64,000 nucleotides of DNA from Terrabacter sp. MAHUQ-38. Its GTDB lineage: Bacteria; Actinomycetota; Actinomycetes; Actinomycetales; Dermatophilaceae. Shown piece by piece: positions 7,983 through 16,261 of this stretch. The position numbers were made by a program, and so were the translations under genes. How positions within the stretch are numbered: position 1 is the first letter of the stretch; each line of letters opens with the position of its first letter. Location: NCBI RefSeq assembly GCF_014518425.1, contig NZ_JACVCU010000001.1, forward strand, positions 1,240,001 to 1,304,000, in the 5' to 3' direction. The notes under the pieces were generated by a model. It searched no databases. It was not told the origin of the DNA and saw only the letters and a list, made by a program, of their open reading frames with translations.

Positions 7983-9319
7983 GGGGCGCGGGACGAGGCC
8001 GGATGCCGCTCGCCACGGTCGTTCTCGCGGCGGTGGCGGCCCTGGTTGCACCGGCGGCCGCCGCGGTCCTCGCCGCGTGCTCCCCGGGTCCTGCTCCAGC
8101 GACGAGCTCGGCGACCGTGTCGCCCTCGGCGACACCCACCACGCGGGCCGTGCGACCCTCGAGCGTGCGTCCTCCGGACGTCCCACCGACGACCCCGCAG
8201 GCACCCACCGCCGCCGAGCAGGCCCGGCTCGACGCAGACCTGCGCGACGCCGCGTGGGCCGACGACCTGTCGAGGGCGAAGGCCCTGGTGGCCAGGGGCG
8301 CCGACGTCAACGCCAAGGACAAGACGGAGCAGTCCGCGTACCTCATCGCGGCGAGCGAGGGCCGGCTCGGGCTGCTGCGGCTCGCCCTCGCCCACGGCGC
8401 GAAGGTCGACGACAAGGACAGCTGGAACGGCACCGGCCTCATCCGGGCCGCCGAGCGCGGTCACTCCCTCGTCGTCGGTGAGCTGCTCCGCGCGGGCATC
8501 GAGCGCGACCACGTGAACCGCATCGGCTACCAGGCGATCCACGAGGCGGTCTGGCTGGGACGCGACACGACGGCATACGTCGACACCGTGCGCGTCCTCG
8601 TCGCCGGTGGAGCAGAGCTGACCCGCCCCTCGCGGGACGAGGGCCTCACCCCGCTCCGGATGGCTCGCGAACGCGGCCACACCCGGCTCGAAGGAGTGCT
8701 CGTGAAGGCCACCACCGCCGCACCCGTGGCCGACCCTGACGCCGCCCTGCTGGCGGCCGCGGCCCGCGGCGACGCCGACGCCGTCGCGACCGCGCTGCGC
8801 GCCGGCGCCGACCTCGAGGCGCGCGACGACCGTCGGCGCACCGCCCTCCTGCTCGCCGTGACGGGCGACCACCTCGGCGCCGCAAGGCTGCTCGTCGCCA
8901 TGGGCGCCGACCCGGACGCCCTCGACGACCGACATGACACGCCGTGGCTCGTGACCGGGGTGACGGGCAGCGTCGCGATGCTCGAGGCGCTCCTCCCGGC
9001 CGGCCCGGACCTCACGATCCGCAACCGCTACGGCGGGGTCTCGCTCATCCCCGCGAGCGAACGCGGTCACGTGAGCTACGTCCGACGCGTCGTGCGGACC
9101 GGCATCGACGTCAACCACGTCAACGACCTCGGCTGGACCGCATTGCTCGAGGCGGTCATCCTGGGCGACGGCGGAACGCGGCACCAGGAGGTCGTGCGCA
9201 CCCTCCTCGACGCCGGCGCCGACCGCTCCCTCGCCGACAAGGACGGCGTCACCGCGCTCGCGCACGCCCGCGCCAAGGGGTATGTCGCGATCGCCCGGAT
9301 CCTCACCGACGGGAGCTGA
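7979..9319 (+). CDS. Ankyrin-repeat lipoprotein
   Basis: Predicted surface lipoprotein of 446 residues. The signal peptide ends in a lipobox VLAAC with the lipidated Cys near residue 34, then a Ser/Thr/Pro-rich linker to about residue 80. The rest is ankyrin repeats, in two similar halves (about 85-240 and 250-440). Typical repeat phrases are DVNAKDKTEQSAYLIAASEG, GLLRLALAHGAKV and GADLEARDDRRRTALLLAV. Ankyrin arrays mediate protein binding. The start ATG overlaps the preceding stop (ATGA), and this is the only in-frame start that begins with a signal peptide. It probably acts with the SMP-30-like protein outside the membrane; the partner is unknown. Confidence 0.82.
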   Translation: MRGAGRGRMPLATVVLAAVAALVAPAAAAVLAACSPGPAPATSSATVSPSATPTTRAVRPSSVRPPDVPPTTPQAPTAAEQARLDADLRDAAWADDLSRAKALVARGADVNAKDKTEQSAYLIAASEGRLGLLRLALAHGAKVDDKDSWNGTGLIRAAERGHSLVVGELLRAGIERDHVNRIGYQAIHEAVWLGRDTTAYVDTVRVLVAGGAELTRPSRDEGLTPLRMARERGHTRLEGVLVKATTAAPVADPDAALLAAAARGDADAVATALRAGADLEARDDRRRTALLLAVTGDHLGAARLLVAMGADPDALDDRHDTPWLVTGVTGSVAMLEALLPAGPDLTIRNRYGGVSLIPASERGHVSYVRRVVRTGIDVNHVNDLGWTALLEAVILGDGGTRHQEVVRTLLDAGADRSLADKDGVTALAHARAKGYVAIARILTDGS

Positions 9320-9330
9320 GCGCCGAGCCG

Positions 9331-9379
9331 GGGGACTAGTCCTCCCCTGGTCACCGAGGACTATTGCCGGGGCTGGTCC
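9331..9379. promoter_or_regulatory. Tandem GGAC...GTCC dyads upstream of a secreted protein gene
   Basis: The 180-bp gap before 9500 contains a perfect 10-bp palindrome GGACTAGTCC (9333-9342, flanked by GG and TCCCC) and, 15 bp on, a second GGAC...GTCC arrangement (9358-9361 and 9376-9379). Paired GGGACT/AGTCCC-like sites resemble targets of NarL/DosR-type regulators. The regulator is unknown. Confidence 0.35.
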
Positions 9380-9499
9380 GGCGGCGAAGCATGGTTGGGT
9401 GGGGGGCCCGCGAGAGCACGACCTCCGGCGTGCCGTTCCCCTCGCCCCAGGCGCTGCCGGGGCGGTCCCTGCTCCCGATCGCTCGGGAAGGAGTGCCGG

Positions 9500-10621
9500 A
9501 TGTACCAGCCCCGTCACCACCCACAGTCGCACCGGAGGGGGCACGTCCGTCGCTGGGCTGCCCTCGCCATCGGAGGCCTTGCCGGGGCACTCGGCGTGCT
9601 CGCCTCGCAAGCGGCCGACGCCGCGCCACCGCCGCCGCCCACGGTGTCGGTCGTCGACTACGACGCGCACTCGAGCAGCGAGTATGCCGCGAAGTGGTCG
9701 AATCCCTATGGTCCGCTCGACGGGGTGGTCCCGCAGGTGTCGTCGGCCGGGGCCGTCCGGCTCACCGACGTCCCGTTCAAGCCCGGGACGGACTTCAGCG
9801 TCTTCGACCACCTGAAGTACATCGCCATCAGCAACCAGAGCTTCACCGCCCCCCGCACGGGCAGCATCACCTTCTCGGTCGACATCGCGGCACGCACGCC
9901 GGGCGCGGTCGCCGGCCACGTGGTCCACGGGGTCTACGGTCCGCCGGGCTCGGCGGCTGCCGGACTTCCGGGCAACGGGCCCTACAGCGCAGCGCTCCTC
10001 GAAGGGCAGCAGGCGGGTGTCGTGCTCAACATGATCGACTTCTGCACTGGCCAGCTCTTCGACTGGTTCGTCTCGGGCACCTACGCCTTCCCGCTCATCG
10101 AGCGGCTCCCGACGTCGGTCACGGGCAACACGTCGAACCCGGGCTGCCCGGGCGCCACCGAGGTCGGGCTCGACACGGCGTACACGCAGATCATCAAGAA
10201 CGTCCGGGTCGCCGCGGAGCAGACGCACCGCGTTGCCATCACCTTCACCCGCGCAGGTGGCCAGGCGACGGTCACGTACACGCTCGACGGCACGCCGGTG
10301 GCGTTCGTCACGGACGTGGGCGTCCCGCTCGACCAGCGTCGGTCGGTTCAGCCTTGGACGGGCATCTACCCGTCGCTCGGCCCGGGTGAGCGTCTCGCGC
10401 GCGACATCGGGTCGTTCTCGATCGGGCACGGTCTCTTCAGTCTGCTGGACGCGTTCCCGTTCCAGTTCGGGTGCTCGCCGGTGTCGGCGACTCCGGGCGT
10501 CGGCGAGTGCCCGGCCGAGACGGCCGACCTCAGCGTCTCCATCAGCCCGAGCGAGCGTTCCTTCGGGCAGGGAGCCGATGGCGTGTTCAGCAACTTCAGG
10601 GTGCGCACGCTGGGCAGCTGA
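9500..10621 (+). CDS. Secreted protein of unknown function (possibly DUF6081-like)
   Basis: Exported protein of 373 residues. The N-terminus RRGHVRRWAALAIGG followed by a hydrophobic stretch and AADAAPP is a signal peptide with an arginine-rich n-region. The mature part begins with a Pro-run and contains phrases such as NPYGPLDG, IAISNQSFTAPRTG and SITFSVDIAARTPG, which fit a jelly-roll/concanavalin-like beta-sandwich. My recollection of the DUF6081 family is similar, but I cannot confirm it. Two Cys pairs could form disulfides. ATG 9500 is supported by GGAAGGAG at 9486-9493. Function unknown; convergent with the PH-domain operon. Confidence 0.7.
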   Translation: MYQPRHHPQSHRRGHVRRWAALAIGGLAGALGVLASQAADAAPPPPPTVSVVDYDAHSSSEYAAKWSNPYGPLDGVVPQVSSAGAVRLTDVPFKPGTDFSVFDHLKYIAISNQSFTAPRTGSITFSVDIAARTPGAVAGHVVHGVYGPPGSAAAGLPGNGPYSAALLEGQQAGVVLNMIDFCTGQLFDWFVSGTYAFPLIERLPTSVTGNTSNPGCPGATEVGLDTAYTQIIKNVRVAAEQTHRVAITFTRAGGQATVTYTLDGTPVAFVTDVGVPLDQRRSVQPWTGIYPSLGPGERLARDIGSFSIGHGLFSLLDAFPFQFGCSPVSATPGVGECPAETADLSVSISPSERSFGQGADGVFSNFRVRTLGS

Positions 10622-10653
10622 GCCTTGGGGCCGCCCCTCGAACCGCCTGTCGC

Positions 10654-12147
10654 TCAGTGGAACTGGTCGTACAGCTCGGGGCTCACCTCCGCCAGGACGG
10701 CATACGCCTGCTCGACGGGGACGTCGACGACGTCGTAGTGCTGCGCGCCGGCCGCGGTCGTGGCGACCAGCGTCGCGAGGCCGGCGCGACGCTGGAAGAA
10801 CGACTGCTCGACCTTCCACCCGATGATGCCGGTGCGGTCGAGCACGACGCGACGGCGGTCGAGCGACCCATGGCGGGTCACGAGGTGGTCGGGGGTGACG
10901 GCGTGGCCCAGCCCCCTGTAGCGGTCCCGGCCGAGCGCGACGGCGCCCACGAGCAGCAGCGGGACGAGGGCGAGCAGGGCCGGGGGCCAGTCCCAGCCGG
11001 CCTGCGCGACGGCGACGGCCGAGGCGAGCAGGCCCCCGGGCACGACCGCCCGGGTGAGGCGGCGGCGCAGAGCCGCGGGGCCGTGGGACACCACGTCGCC
11101 CGTGACCGCGGCCTCGTCCGCCCGTATGCGCAGGGCCAGCGGCGTCACGACAGCGTCCGGTGCTGGCGGGCACAACCAGTCGGACCCGCCGCCCTGCTCG
11201 TGCGCGAGACCGGTCGTGACGACCTTGAGCCGGCGGGCGCCGGCGAGGCGCAGGCCCAGCGGCTCGTCGAGGCGGATGCCGCGTACGCGGGCCGCATCGA
11301 TGCTCGTCTCGCGGCTCGTCAGCAACCCGCGCCGCGTGTGCAGGGTGCCGAGACGGTTGCGCGTGAGGCGGAACCCCCAGAAGGTCAGGACGTAGGCGCC
11401 GACCGCGAGCAGGGAGACGAGGGCCAGCACGAGCACGACGTCGAGCCACCAGGACAGCCCGGCCACCCGGGACGCGCCGTCGCGGAAGAGGTCGCCCTCG
11501 TCGGAGAACCGCGAGAGGCCCTGCGACGCGAAGCCGACGATCGCCGCGGCGCTCGCGAGACCCGTGACGGTCAACGGCGCGTAGCGCACCCACGCCGGGT
11601 CGAGCTGCACGAGCAGCTCCTCGTCGGCGGGCGGCGACACGTCGTGCGGCACGTCGTCGACGGCGACGGGCGCGCCGCTCGGTGCGGGGAGTCCGGTGAC
11701 CGCGGGGTCGATCCGGTGGAGCAGCTCGGCGCGGAGACGCCGGCCCGCGTCGAGGCGGAGCGAGTCGAGCACGAGCCGGTCCTTCCCGCCCCCGCCCGTC
11801 GAGATCTCGACCTTCGCCAGGCCGAGCAGACGGTGGTGCACCTTCGCGGTGAGCTCGACGGTACGCACCCGGTCGAGCCGGGCCGTCGTCGTCTGCTTCG
11901 TGAAGACGCCGCGGCGCAGCTCGATCTGCCCCTCACCGATGCGGTAGCGGGTCGTCAGCCACCGGAGCGCGCCGTAGGCGAGGATAACCGGCAGGGCGAC
12001 GAGCTCCCACCTGTCGTTGCCGTCGGAGCCGGCCCGCGCGATGACGATGGCGATCAGGGCCGGCAGGAGGCGGATCAGCGTCTCGAGCGGGTGGATGAGC
12101 AGCATCCTGGCGTCGAGCCGCCGCCACCCGCCGGACTCGTCGGTCAC
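10654..12147 (-). CDS. Bacterial PH-domain (bPH2, YdbT-type) membrane protein
   Basis: Membrane protein of 497 residues with the YdbT architecture: repeated bPH2 domains between pairs of membrane helices. First helices are near residues 12-45 (LETLIRLLPALIAIVIA), the first PH domain follows at about 45-120 (RYRIGEGQIELRRGVFTKQTTT), then a helix pair, a second PH domain (FRLTRNRLGTLHTRRGLLTSRE), another helix pair and a third PH domain ending at the C-terminus. Conserved turns such as RIRxV/RVRTVEL recur. Start GTG 12147 overlaps the upstream stop by GTGA. It is the second gene of a two-gene operon with a smaller PH protein, the usual YdbS-YdbT pair. Biochemical role unknown. Confidence 0.85.
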   Translation of the reverse strand: MTDESGGWRRLDARMLLIHPLETLIRLLPALIAIVIARAGSDGNDRWELVALPVILAYGALRWLTTRYRIGEGQIELRRGVFTKQTTTARLDRVRTVELTAKVHHRLLGLAKVEISTGGGGKDRLVLDSLRLDAGRRLRAELLHRIDPAVTGLPAPSGAPVAVDDVPHDVSPPADEELLVQLDPAWVRYAPLTVTGLASAAAIVGFASQGLSRFSDEGDLFRDGASRVAGLSWWLDVVLVLALVSLLAVGAYVLTFWGFRLTRNRLGTLHTRRGLLTSRETSIDAARVRGIRLDEPLGLRLAGARRLKVVTTGLAHEQGGGSDWLCPPAPDAVVTPLALRIRADEAAVTGDVVSHGPAALRRRLTRAVVPGGLLASAVAVAQAGWDWPPALLALVPLLLVGAVALGRDRYRGLGHAVTPDHLVTRHGSLDRRRVVLDRTGIIGWKVEQSFFQRRAGLATLVATTAAGAQHYDVVDVPVEQAYAVLAEVSPELYDQFH

Positions 12148-12653
12148 GTCGCGTCGTCCTTCTCGGCGACCGCCGCCGCGGTCAGGGCGTCGACGAGCTC
12201 GCGCGCCACGGGCAGGTCGAGCCCGTGGACCGTGACCGGTCCGGCGGCCGACGCTGTCGTCACCGTGACGGAGGCCAGGCCGAGGAGCTGGGCCACCGGG
12301 CCGCGTTCGAGGTCGACCGTCTGGACGCGGCTGAGGGGCGCGATGCGTCGCTCCTGCCACAGCCAGCCGCTCTGCGTGTAGATGGCGCGCGCCGTCGACT
12401 CCCATCGGTGCACGCGGTAGCGCCAGCGCGGCATGCCCACGACGTAGCCGGCGGACAGCACGAGCCAGACGCCGGCGACGACCCAGTGCGCCGTGCGCGA
12501 ACCGTCGTCGAGGAACCACCACGCGACCTGGCCGCACAGCAGCACGACGACCCCGACGAGGGCCTCGAGGCTCCACATGAGGACGGCTCGGCGCGACACC
12601 CGGTGTGCGGGCTCGCGCAGCACCGGCTCGGTCTCGGGCTCCACGGACCCCAC
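12144..12653 (-). CDS. Small bacterial PH-domain protein (YdbS-type)
   Basis: Membrane protein of about 169 residues: short N-terminal tail, two membrane helices (about residues 25-75), then one bPH2 domain with WRYRVHRWESTARAIYTQ, a tryptophan-rich turn SGWLWQERRIAPLSRVQTVDL and a C-terminal LTVTT-like strand. It is the first gene of the PH-domain operon and probably forms a complex with the longer partner, whose start overlaps its stop (GTGA). Several GTG starts are possible (12665, 12653, 12644) and none has a clear ribosome site; 12653 is a compromise. No substrate is known for this family. Confidence 0.8.
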   Translation of the reverse strand: MGSVEPETEPVLREPAHRVSRRAVLMWSLEALVGVVVLLCGQVAWWFLDDGSRTAHWVVAGVWLVLSAGYVVGMPRWRYRVHRWESTARAIYTQSGWLWQERRIAPLSRVQTVDLERGPVAQLLGLASVTVTTASAAGPVTVHGLDLPVARELVDALTAAAVAEKDDAT

Positions 12654-12761
12654 GGTGCCACACACGTCAGTGGTCGTAGCCTTGACGTCGGCCGCGGTTG
12701 GCCGAAAGGTGACCTGATCGACCCCACCGGGGTCGGCACCCCATCCGACGAGAGGCAGGCC

Positions 12762-13310
12762 ATGGGCACGATCGCGGTTCACGAGTTCGTCGCCCTCGAC
12801 GGGGTCTTCGAGGACCCGTCGTGGACGTTCGAGTACGGCTTCGACCCGGCGATGGGGGAGACTCTCGCGGCGGTCACGGAACCGGCCCAGGCCATCTTGC
12901 TCGGGCGGCGGACCTACGAGATGTTCGCACCCGCGTGGTCGACGCGGACCGTCGAGGACGACCCCGGAGCCCCGTTCTTCAACGAGACCCACAAGTACGT
13001 CGTCGCCTCGCAGCAGCCCAACACCGACTGGGGCCCGTCGACGACGCTGCCCTACGACGTCGACGCGATCCGAGACCTCAAGGCGTCGGTCGACGGCACC
13101 ATCTACGTCTCCGGCAGCGGCACGCTCGTCCGGGCGCTGCTTGCCGACGGGCTCGTCGACGACCTGCATCTCTTCGTCTACCCGGTGGCGCGCGGCACCG
13201 GCAAGCGGCTCTTCGACGACGGCGTCGACCCGACGAAGCTGCGGCTCAAGGGCAGTGACGTCTACGGCAACGGCGTCGTCCACCTCGACTACGGCCCCGC
13301 CGAGGCCTGA
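12762..13310 (+). CDS. Dihydrofolate reductase/RibD C-terminal-like protein
   Basis: Cytoplasmic 182-residue protein of the RibD-C (DHFR-fold) family. The start GTIAVHEFVALDGVFEDP is the usual first strand and loop (xSLDGxxxxP). ILLGRRTYEMFAPAW is the nucleotide-binding helix region and GTIYVSGSGTLVRALLADGLVDDLHLF is the typical GSxxLxxxLLxxGLVDE segment. Such proteins are presumed NADPH-dependent reductases, but most lack known substrates. ATG 12762 follows GAGAGGCAGG. A second, divergent member lies at 53937. From 13311 to 13452 I see no gene. Confidence 0.85.
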   Translation: MGTIAVHEFVALDGVFEDPSWTFEYGFDPAMGETLAAVTEPAQAILLGRRTYEMFAPAWSTRTVEDDPGAPFFNETHKYVVASQQPNTDWGPSTTLPYDVDAIRDLKASVDGTIYVSGSGTLVRALLADGLVDDLHLFVYPVARGTGKRLFDDGVDPTKLRLKGSDVYGNGVVHLDYGPAEA

Positions 13311-13452
13311 CCCGGCCGCGCTCGCTCGAGGACGGCGATCTGCGAGCGCGAGCGCTCGACCCTCGCCATGATCCTGGCCCGGCTCGACCTCCGCGCCCCG
13401 TGAGCGCACCCGGCCGGACGAGGCGCGTGGACCGCATACCTACGATGGGCGC

Positions 13453-14487
13453 ATGAGCCTCGAACTCGGCCTGGACACGTTCGGCGACATCGCGACCGGG
13501 CCGGACGGGGAACCGCTCCATCCCGCCACGGTGGTCCGCGAAGTGCTGGCCGAGGGCGAGCTCGCCGACCGGCTCGGTCTCGACTTCTTCGGGATCGGCG
13601 AGCACCACCGTGACGACTACGCGGTGAGCGCGCCCGACGTCCTGCTCGCCGGGCTCGCGGGCCGCACCGAACGCATCCGGCTGGGCACGTCGGTCACGGT
13701 CCTCAGCAGCGACGACCCGATCCGCGTCTTCCAGCGCTTCTCCACGCTCGACGCGATCAGCAACGGCCGCGCCGAGGTCACTGTGGGGCGTGGCTCCTTC
13801 GTCGAGTCGTTCCCGCTCTTCGGGCTCGACCTCTCGGACTACGAGACGCTCTTCGAGGAGAAGCTCGACCTGCTCGCGGCCGTCGTCGCCGAGCAGCCGG
13901 TCCGCTGGCAGGGCTCGACGCGCCCTCCCGTCCAGGTCGACAAGGTCATGCCGGCAACGGAGTCCGGCCGCCTGCCCGTCTGGGTCGGGGTCGGAGGCAC
14001 GCCACAGTCTCTCGTTCGCGCCGCCCACTACGGCTTCCCCGTCGTCATCGCGATCATCGGTGGGTCGTCGCGGCAGTTCGCGCCGCTCGCCGACCTCTAC
14101 CGCCGGGCCCTGTCGGAGATGGGCAAGCCCGAGCTGCCGATCGGCGTGCACTCACCCGGCTACGTCGCCGCGACCGACGAGCAGGCGCGCGAGGAGTTCC
14201 TGCCGCACTTCGTGCCGTACATGAACAAGATCGGCCGTGAGCGTCGTTGGGCGCCGATGAGCAGGGAGCAGGCGCTCCTGCAGCTGGGTCCCGACGGTGC
14301 CGTCTACTGCGGGTCGCCCGACACCGTCGCGGCCAAGATCGCCGACACGGTGCGCGTGCTCGGCGCCTCGCGCTTCCAGCTCAAGTACTCGATGGGCACG
14401 CTGCCGCACGAGCAGCGGGCGGAGTGCATCCGCCTCTACGCCGAGGAGGTCGTGCCGCGCGTGCGCGCGCTGCTCGACGGGGACTGA
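13453..14487 (+). CDS. LLM-class flavin-dependent oxidoreductase (luciferase-like)
   Basis: Luciferase-like monooxygenase family protein, 344 residues, with an (alpha/beta)8 barrel binding FMN or F420. Recognisable features are ELGLDTFGDI at the start, LGLDFFGIGEHHRDDYAVSAP (the conserved EHH flavin-site motif), GRTERIRLGTSVTVLSSDDP and RAEVTVGRGSFVESFPLFG. The C-terminal part has YCGSPDTVAAKI, which closes the barrel. It probably oxidises a small organic substrate, which cannot be inferred. The stop is followed after one base by the start of the broken glycosyltransferase gene, so the two were probably an operon. ATG 13453 has weak upstream purines. Confidence 0.9.
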   Translation: MSLELGLDTFGDIATGPDGEPLHPATVVREVLAEGELADRLGLDFFGIGEHHRDDYAVSAPDVLLAGLAGRTERIRLGTSVTVLSSDDPIRVFQRFSTLDAISNGRAEVTVGRGSFVESFPLFGLDLSDYETLFEEKLDLLAAVVAEQPVRWQGSTRPPVQVDKVMPATESGRLPVWVGVGGTPQSLVRAAHYGFPVVIAIIGGSSRQFAPLADLYRRALSEMGKPELPIGVHSPGYVAATDEQAREEFLPHFVPYMNKIGRERRWAPMSREQALLQLGPDGAVYCGSPDTVAAKIADTVRVLGASRFQLKYSMGTLPHEQRAECIRLYAEEVVPRVRALLDGD

Positions 14488-14488
14488 C

Positions 14489-15672
14489 ATGAGGGTGCTG
14501 CTCCTCGGGATGGGCTCCCGCGGTGACGTGCAGCCCCTCGTCGCGCTGGGTGAACGCCTGCGGCGCCTCGGGTATGCCGTGTCGCTGGCGGCCCCGGCCG
14601 ACCTCGGCCACGTCGTGGCGGGCAGCAGCGTCGAGTTCGCGCCGTTGTGGTTCGACCTCGAGGGGCCACTGCGAGACGGTCTGGGCCGTGAGTCGCTGCG
14701 CGGGTCCGCGACGACCCAGGTGCGCGAGGCGCGGCTCATGCGACAGGTCATGGCCGAGACGGCGGGCGCGCTCGCGACCGACATCGGGCCGCTCGTCGCC
14801 GGTGCCGACGCGGTCGTCTCGGGAGCCCTGACCTTCGACCTGTTGCGGCCCGCCGGAGACCTCGTCCGCGCACGACGAGGCCTGCCGCGACAGGGTTTCC
14901 GGCACTACTCCGCTGCTGCGCGCCGCACCCCGACCATCCTCGGGGCGAGCCCGCACGTCGTGCTCGCGCTGCGGACTGGCCGCCGGCACTGAGGCTGATG
15001 GGCTACTGGTTCCGCGAGCCGCCGCCGGTGGGGAGCGACGGTCTGTCCGGGCCGGTGGCCGAGTTCCTCGCCGACGGCCCGGCACCCGTCTACGTGGGCT
15101 TCGGATCCATGCCGACGCCCGACCCGACCGGTGTCGTCCGCGGTGTCGTCGACGTCCTCTCCTCGCTCGAGCTGCGCGGTGTCGTCAGCGAGGGCCTGTC
15201 GGGTCTGACCCTCGACGGGCTCCCGGTGGAGCCTGCGGGGCGCGTGCTCGCCGTCGGGTCCACGCCGCACGACCTGCTCTTCCCCCGGTGCTCGGTCATC
15301 GTCCATCACGGCGGTGCGGGCACGACGGCGGCCGCCGTGCGGGCCGGGGTGCCGCAGGTCGTGGTGCCGCACGCCGCCGACCAGCCGTACTGGGGGCGTC
15401 GGATGGCCGATCTCGGGGTGGCGCCACCGCCGATCGCCCGCAAGGACCTCACGCCGGCGCGCCTCCGGGTCGCGCTCGAGGTCGCGCTGTCCGTGGAAGC
15501 CCGCCGGGCGGCATACGCCCTCGGTGAGCAGGTGCGAGCCGAGGACGGTGCCGGTGACGCGGCACGCCTCGTCGACGCGTACCTCAGTCGAGCGCGGCCG
15601 AGTTCTCCAGGAACGCGAGCACGGCCGCCACCCGCCGGTGGACGCCCGCCTCGGGCAGCGCGAGCTTGGTGA
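14489..15672 (+). pseudogene. Broken GT1-family glycosyltransferase
   Basis: Remains of a UDP-glycosyltransferase of the MGT/sterol-glucosyltransferase type. Frame 1 (14489-14992) gives the N-terminal domain start (MRVLLLGMGSRGDVQPLVAL). It jumps from VSGALTFDLL directly to RPAGDLVRARRGLPRQGF, omitting perhaps 80-100 residues of the usual domain, and stops at 14990. The C-terminal domain is in another frame (ATG 14998 on; the match extends back through ADWPPALRLMGYW near 14970) and carries the donor-site motif SVIVHHGGAGTTAAAVRAGVPQ. So there is an apparent in-frame internal deletion plus a frameshift at about 14958-14972. It starts 1 nt after the LLM gene and its end overlaps the convergent response regulator gene by about 90 nt. 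Confidence 0.8.
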
Positions 15673-16261
15673 AGATCGCGTTGACGTGCTTCTCGACGGT
15701 CGAGGCCGACAGGTAGAGCGCCCGCTCGATGCCGGCGTTGGTGCGCCCGACCGCCATCTCCCGCAGCACGTCGATCTCGCGCGGCGACAGCGCCGTGAGG
15801 GGGCTCGACGCCCCACGACTGCGCCGGCGGACGAGGGCGTCGACGATCTGCGGGTCGACCACCGAGCCGCCCGCGCGGACCTCGCGCAGCGCGTGGACGA
15901 GGTCCTCGAGGTCGCCGATGCGGTCCTTGAGCAGATAGCCGAGGCCGGCCGAGCCCGACTCGAAGAGGGCGAGCGCGTAGCTCTCCTCGGAGTGCTGCGA
16001 CAGCACGACGACGCCGGTGGACGGGTGCGCGGCGCGGATCGCCTGGGCGGCCTCGATGCCCTCCATCCGGTGCGTCGGCGGCATCCGGATGTCGGTGAGC
16101 ACGGCGTCCGGAGAGAGGCGGCGCACCGCGTCGAGCAGCTCCGTCGCGGTGCCGACGCAGGCGAGCACGGTGACCTCGCCGGAGTCCTCGAGCAGGCGGC
16201 GTAGGCCCTCTCGCACGAGGTAGTTGTCCTCGGCGATGACGGTGCGCAGCGGGTCAGGCAC
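15584..16261 (-). CDS. NarL/LuxR-family response regulator
   Basis: Response regulator of 225 residues. Receiver domain: acidic pair ED at residues 11-12, phospho-acceptor Asp57 in AVLTDIRMPP, switch Ser/Thr in VVVLSQHSEE and Lys in GYLLKDRIG. The LuxR helix-turn-helix (about 155-215) has LSPREIDVLREMAVG and STVEKHVNAIFTKL. The start ATG lies inside the 3' end of the upstream kinase gene (8-nt overlap), so they are coupled. The longer MPPTHRMEGIEAAQ segment after Asp57 is typical of the VraR/LiaR branch. Targets unknown. Confidence 0.92.
   Translation of the reverse strand: MPDPLRTVIAEDNYLVREGLRRLLEDSGEVTVLACVGTATELLDAVRRLSPDAVLTDIRMPPTHRMEGIEAAQAIRAAHPSTGVVVLSQHSEESYALALFESGSAGLGYLLKDRIGDLEDLVHALREVRAGGSVVDPQIVDALVRRRSRGASSPLTALSPREIDVLREMAVGRTNAGIERALYLSASTVEKHVNAIFTKLALPEAGVHRRVAAVLAFLENSAALD

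Noticed and set aside
13311-13402. In-frame 30-codon continuation after the RibD-like stop (contains TAICERERSTLAMILARL)
   Set aside because: Looks protein-like, but there is no start or family match and the preceding gene already has a normal C-terminus. Probably chance in G/C-rich DNA.
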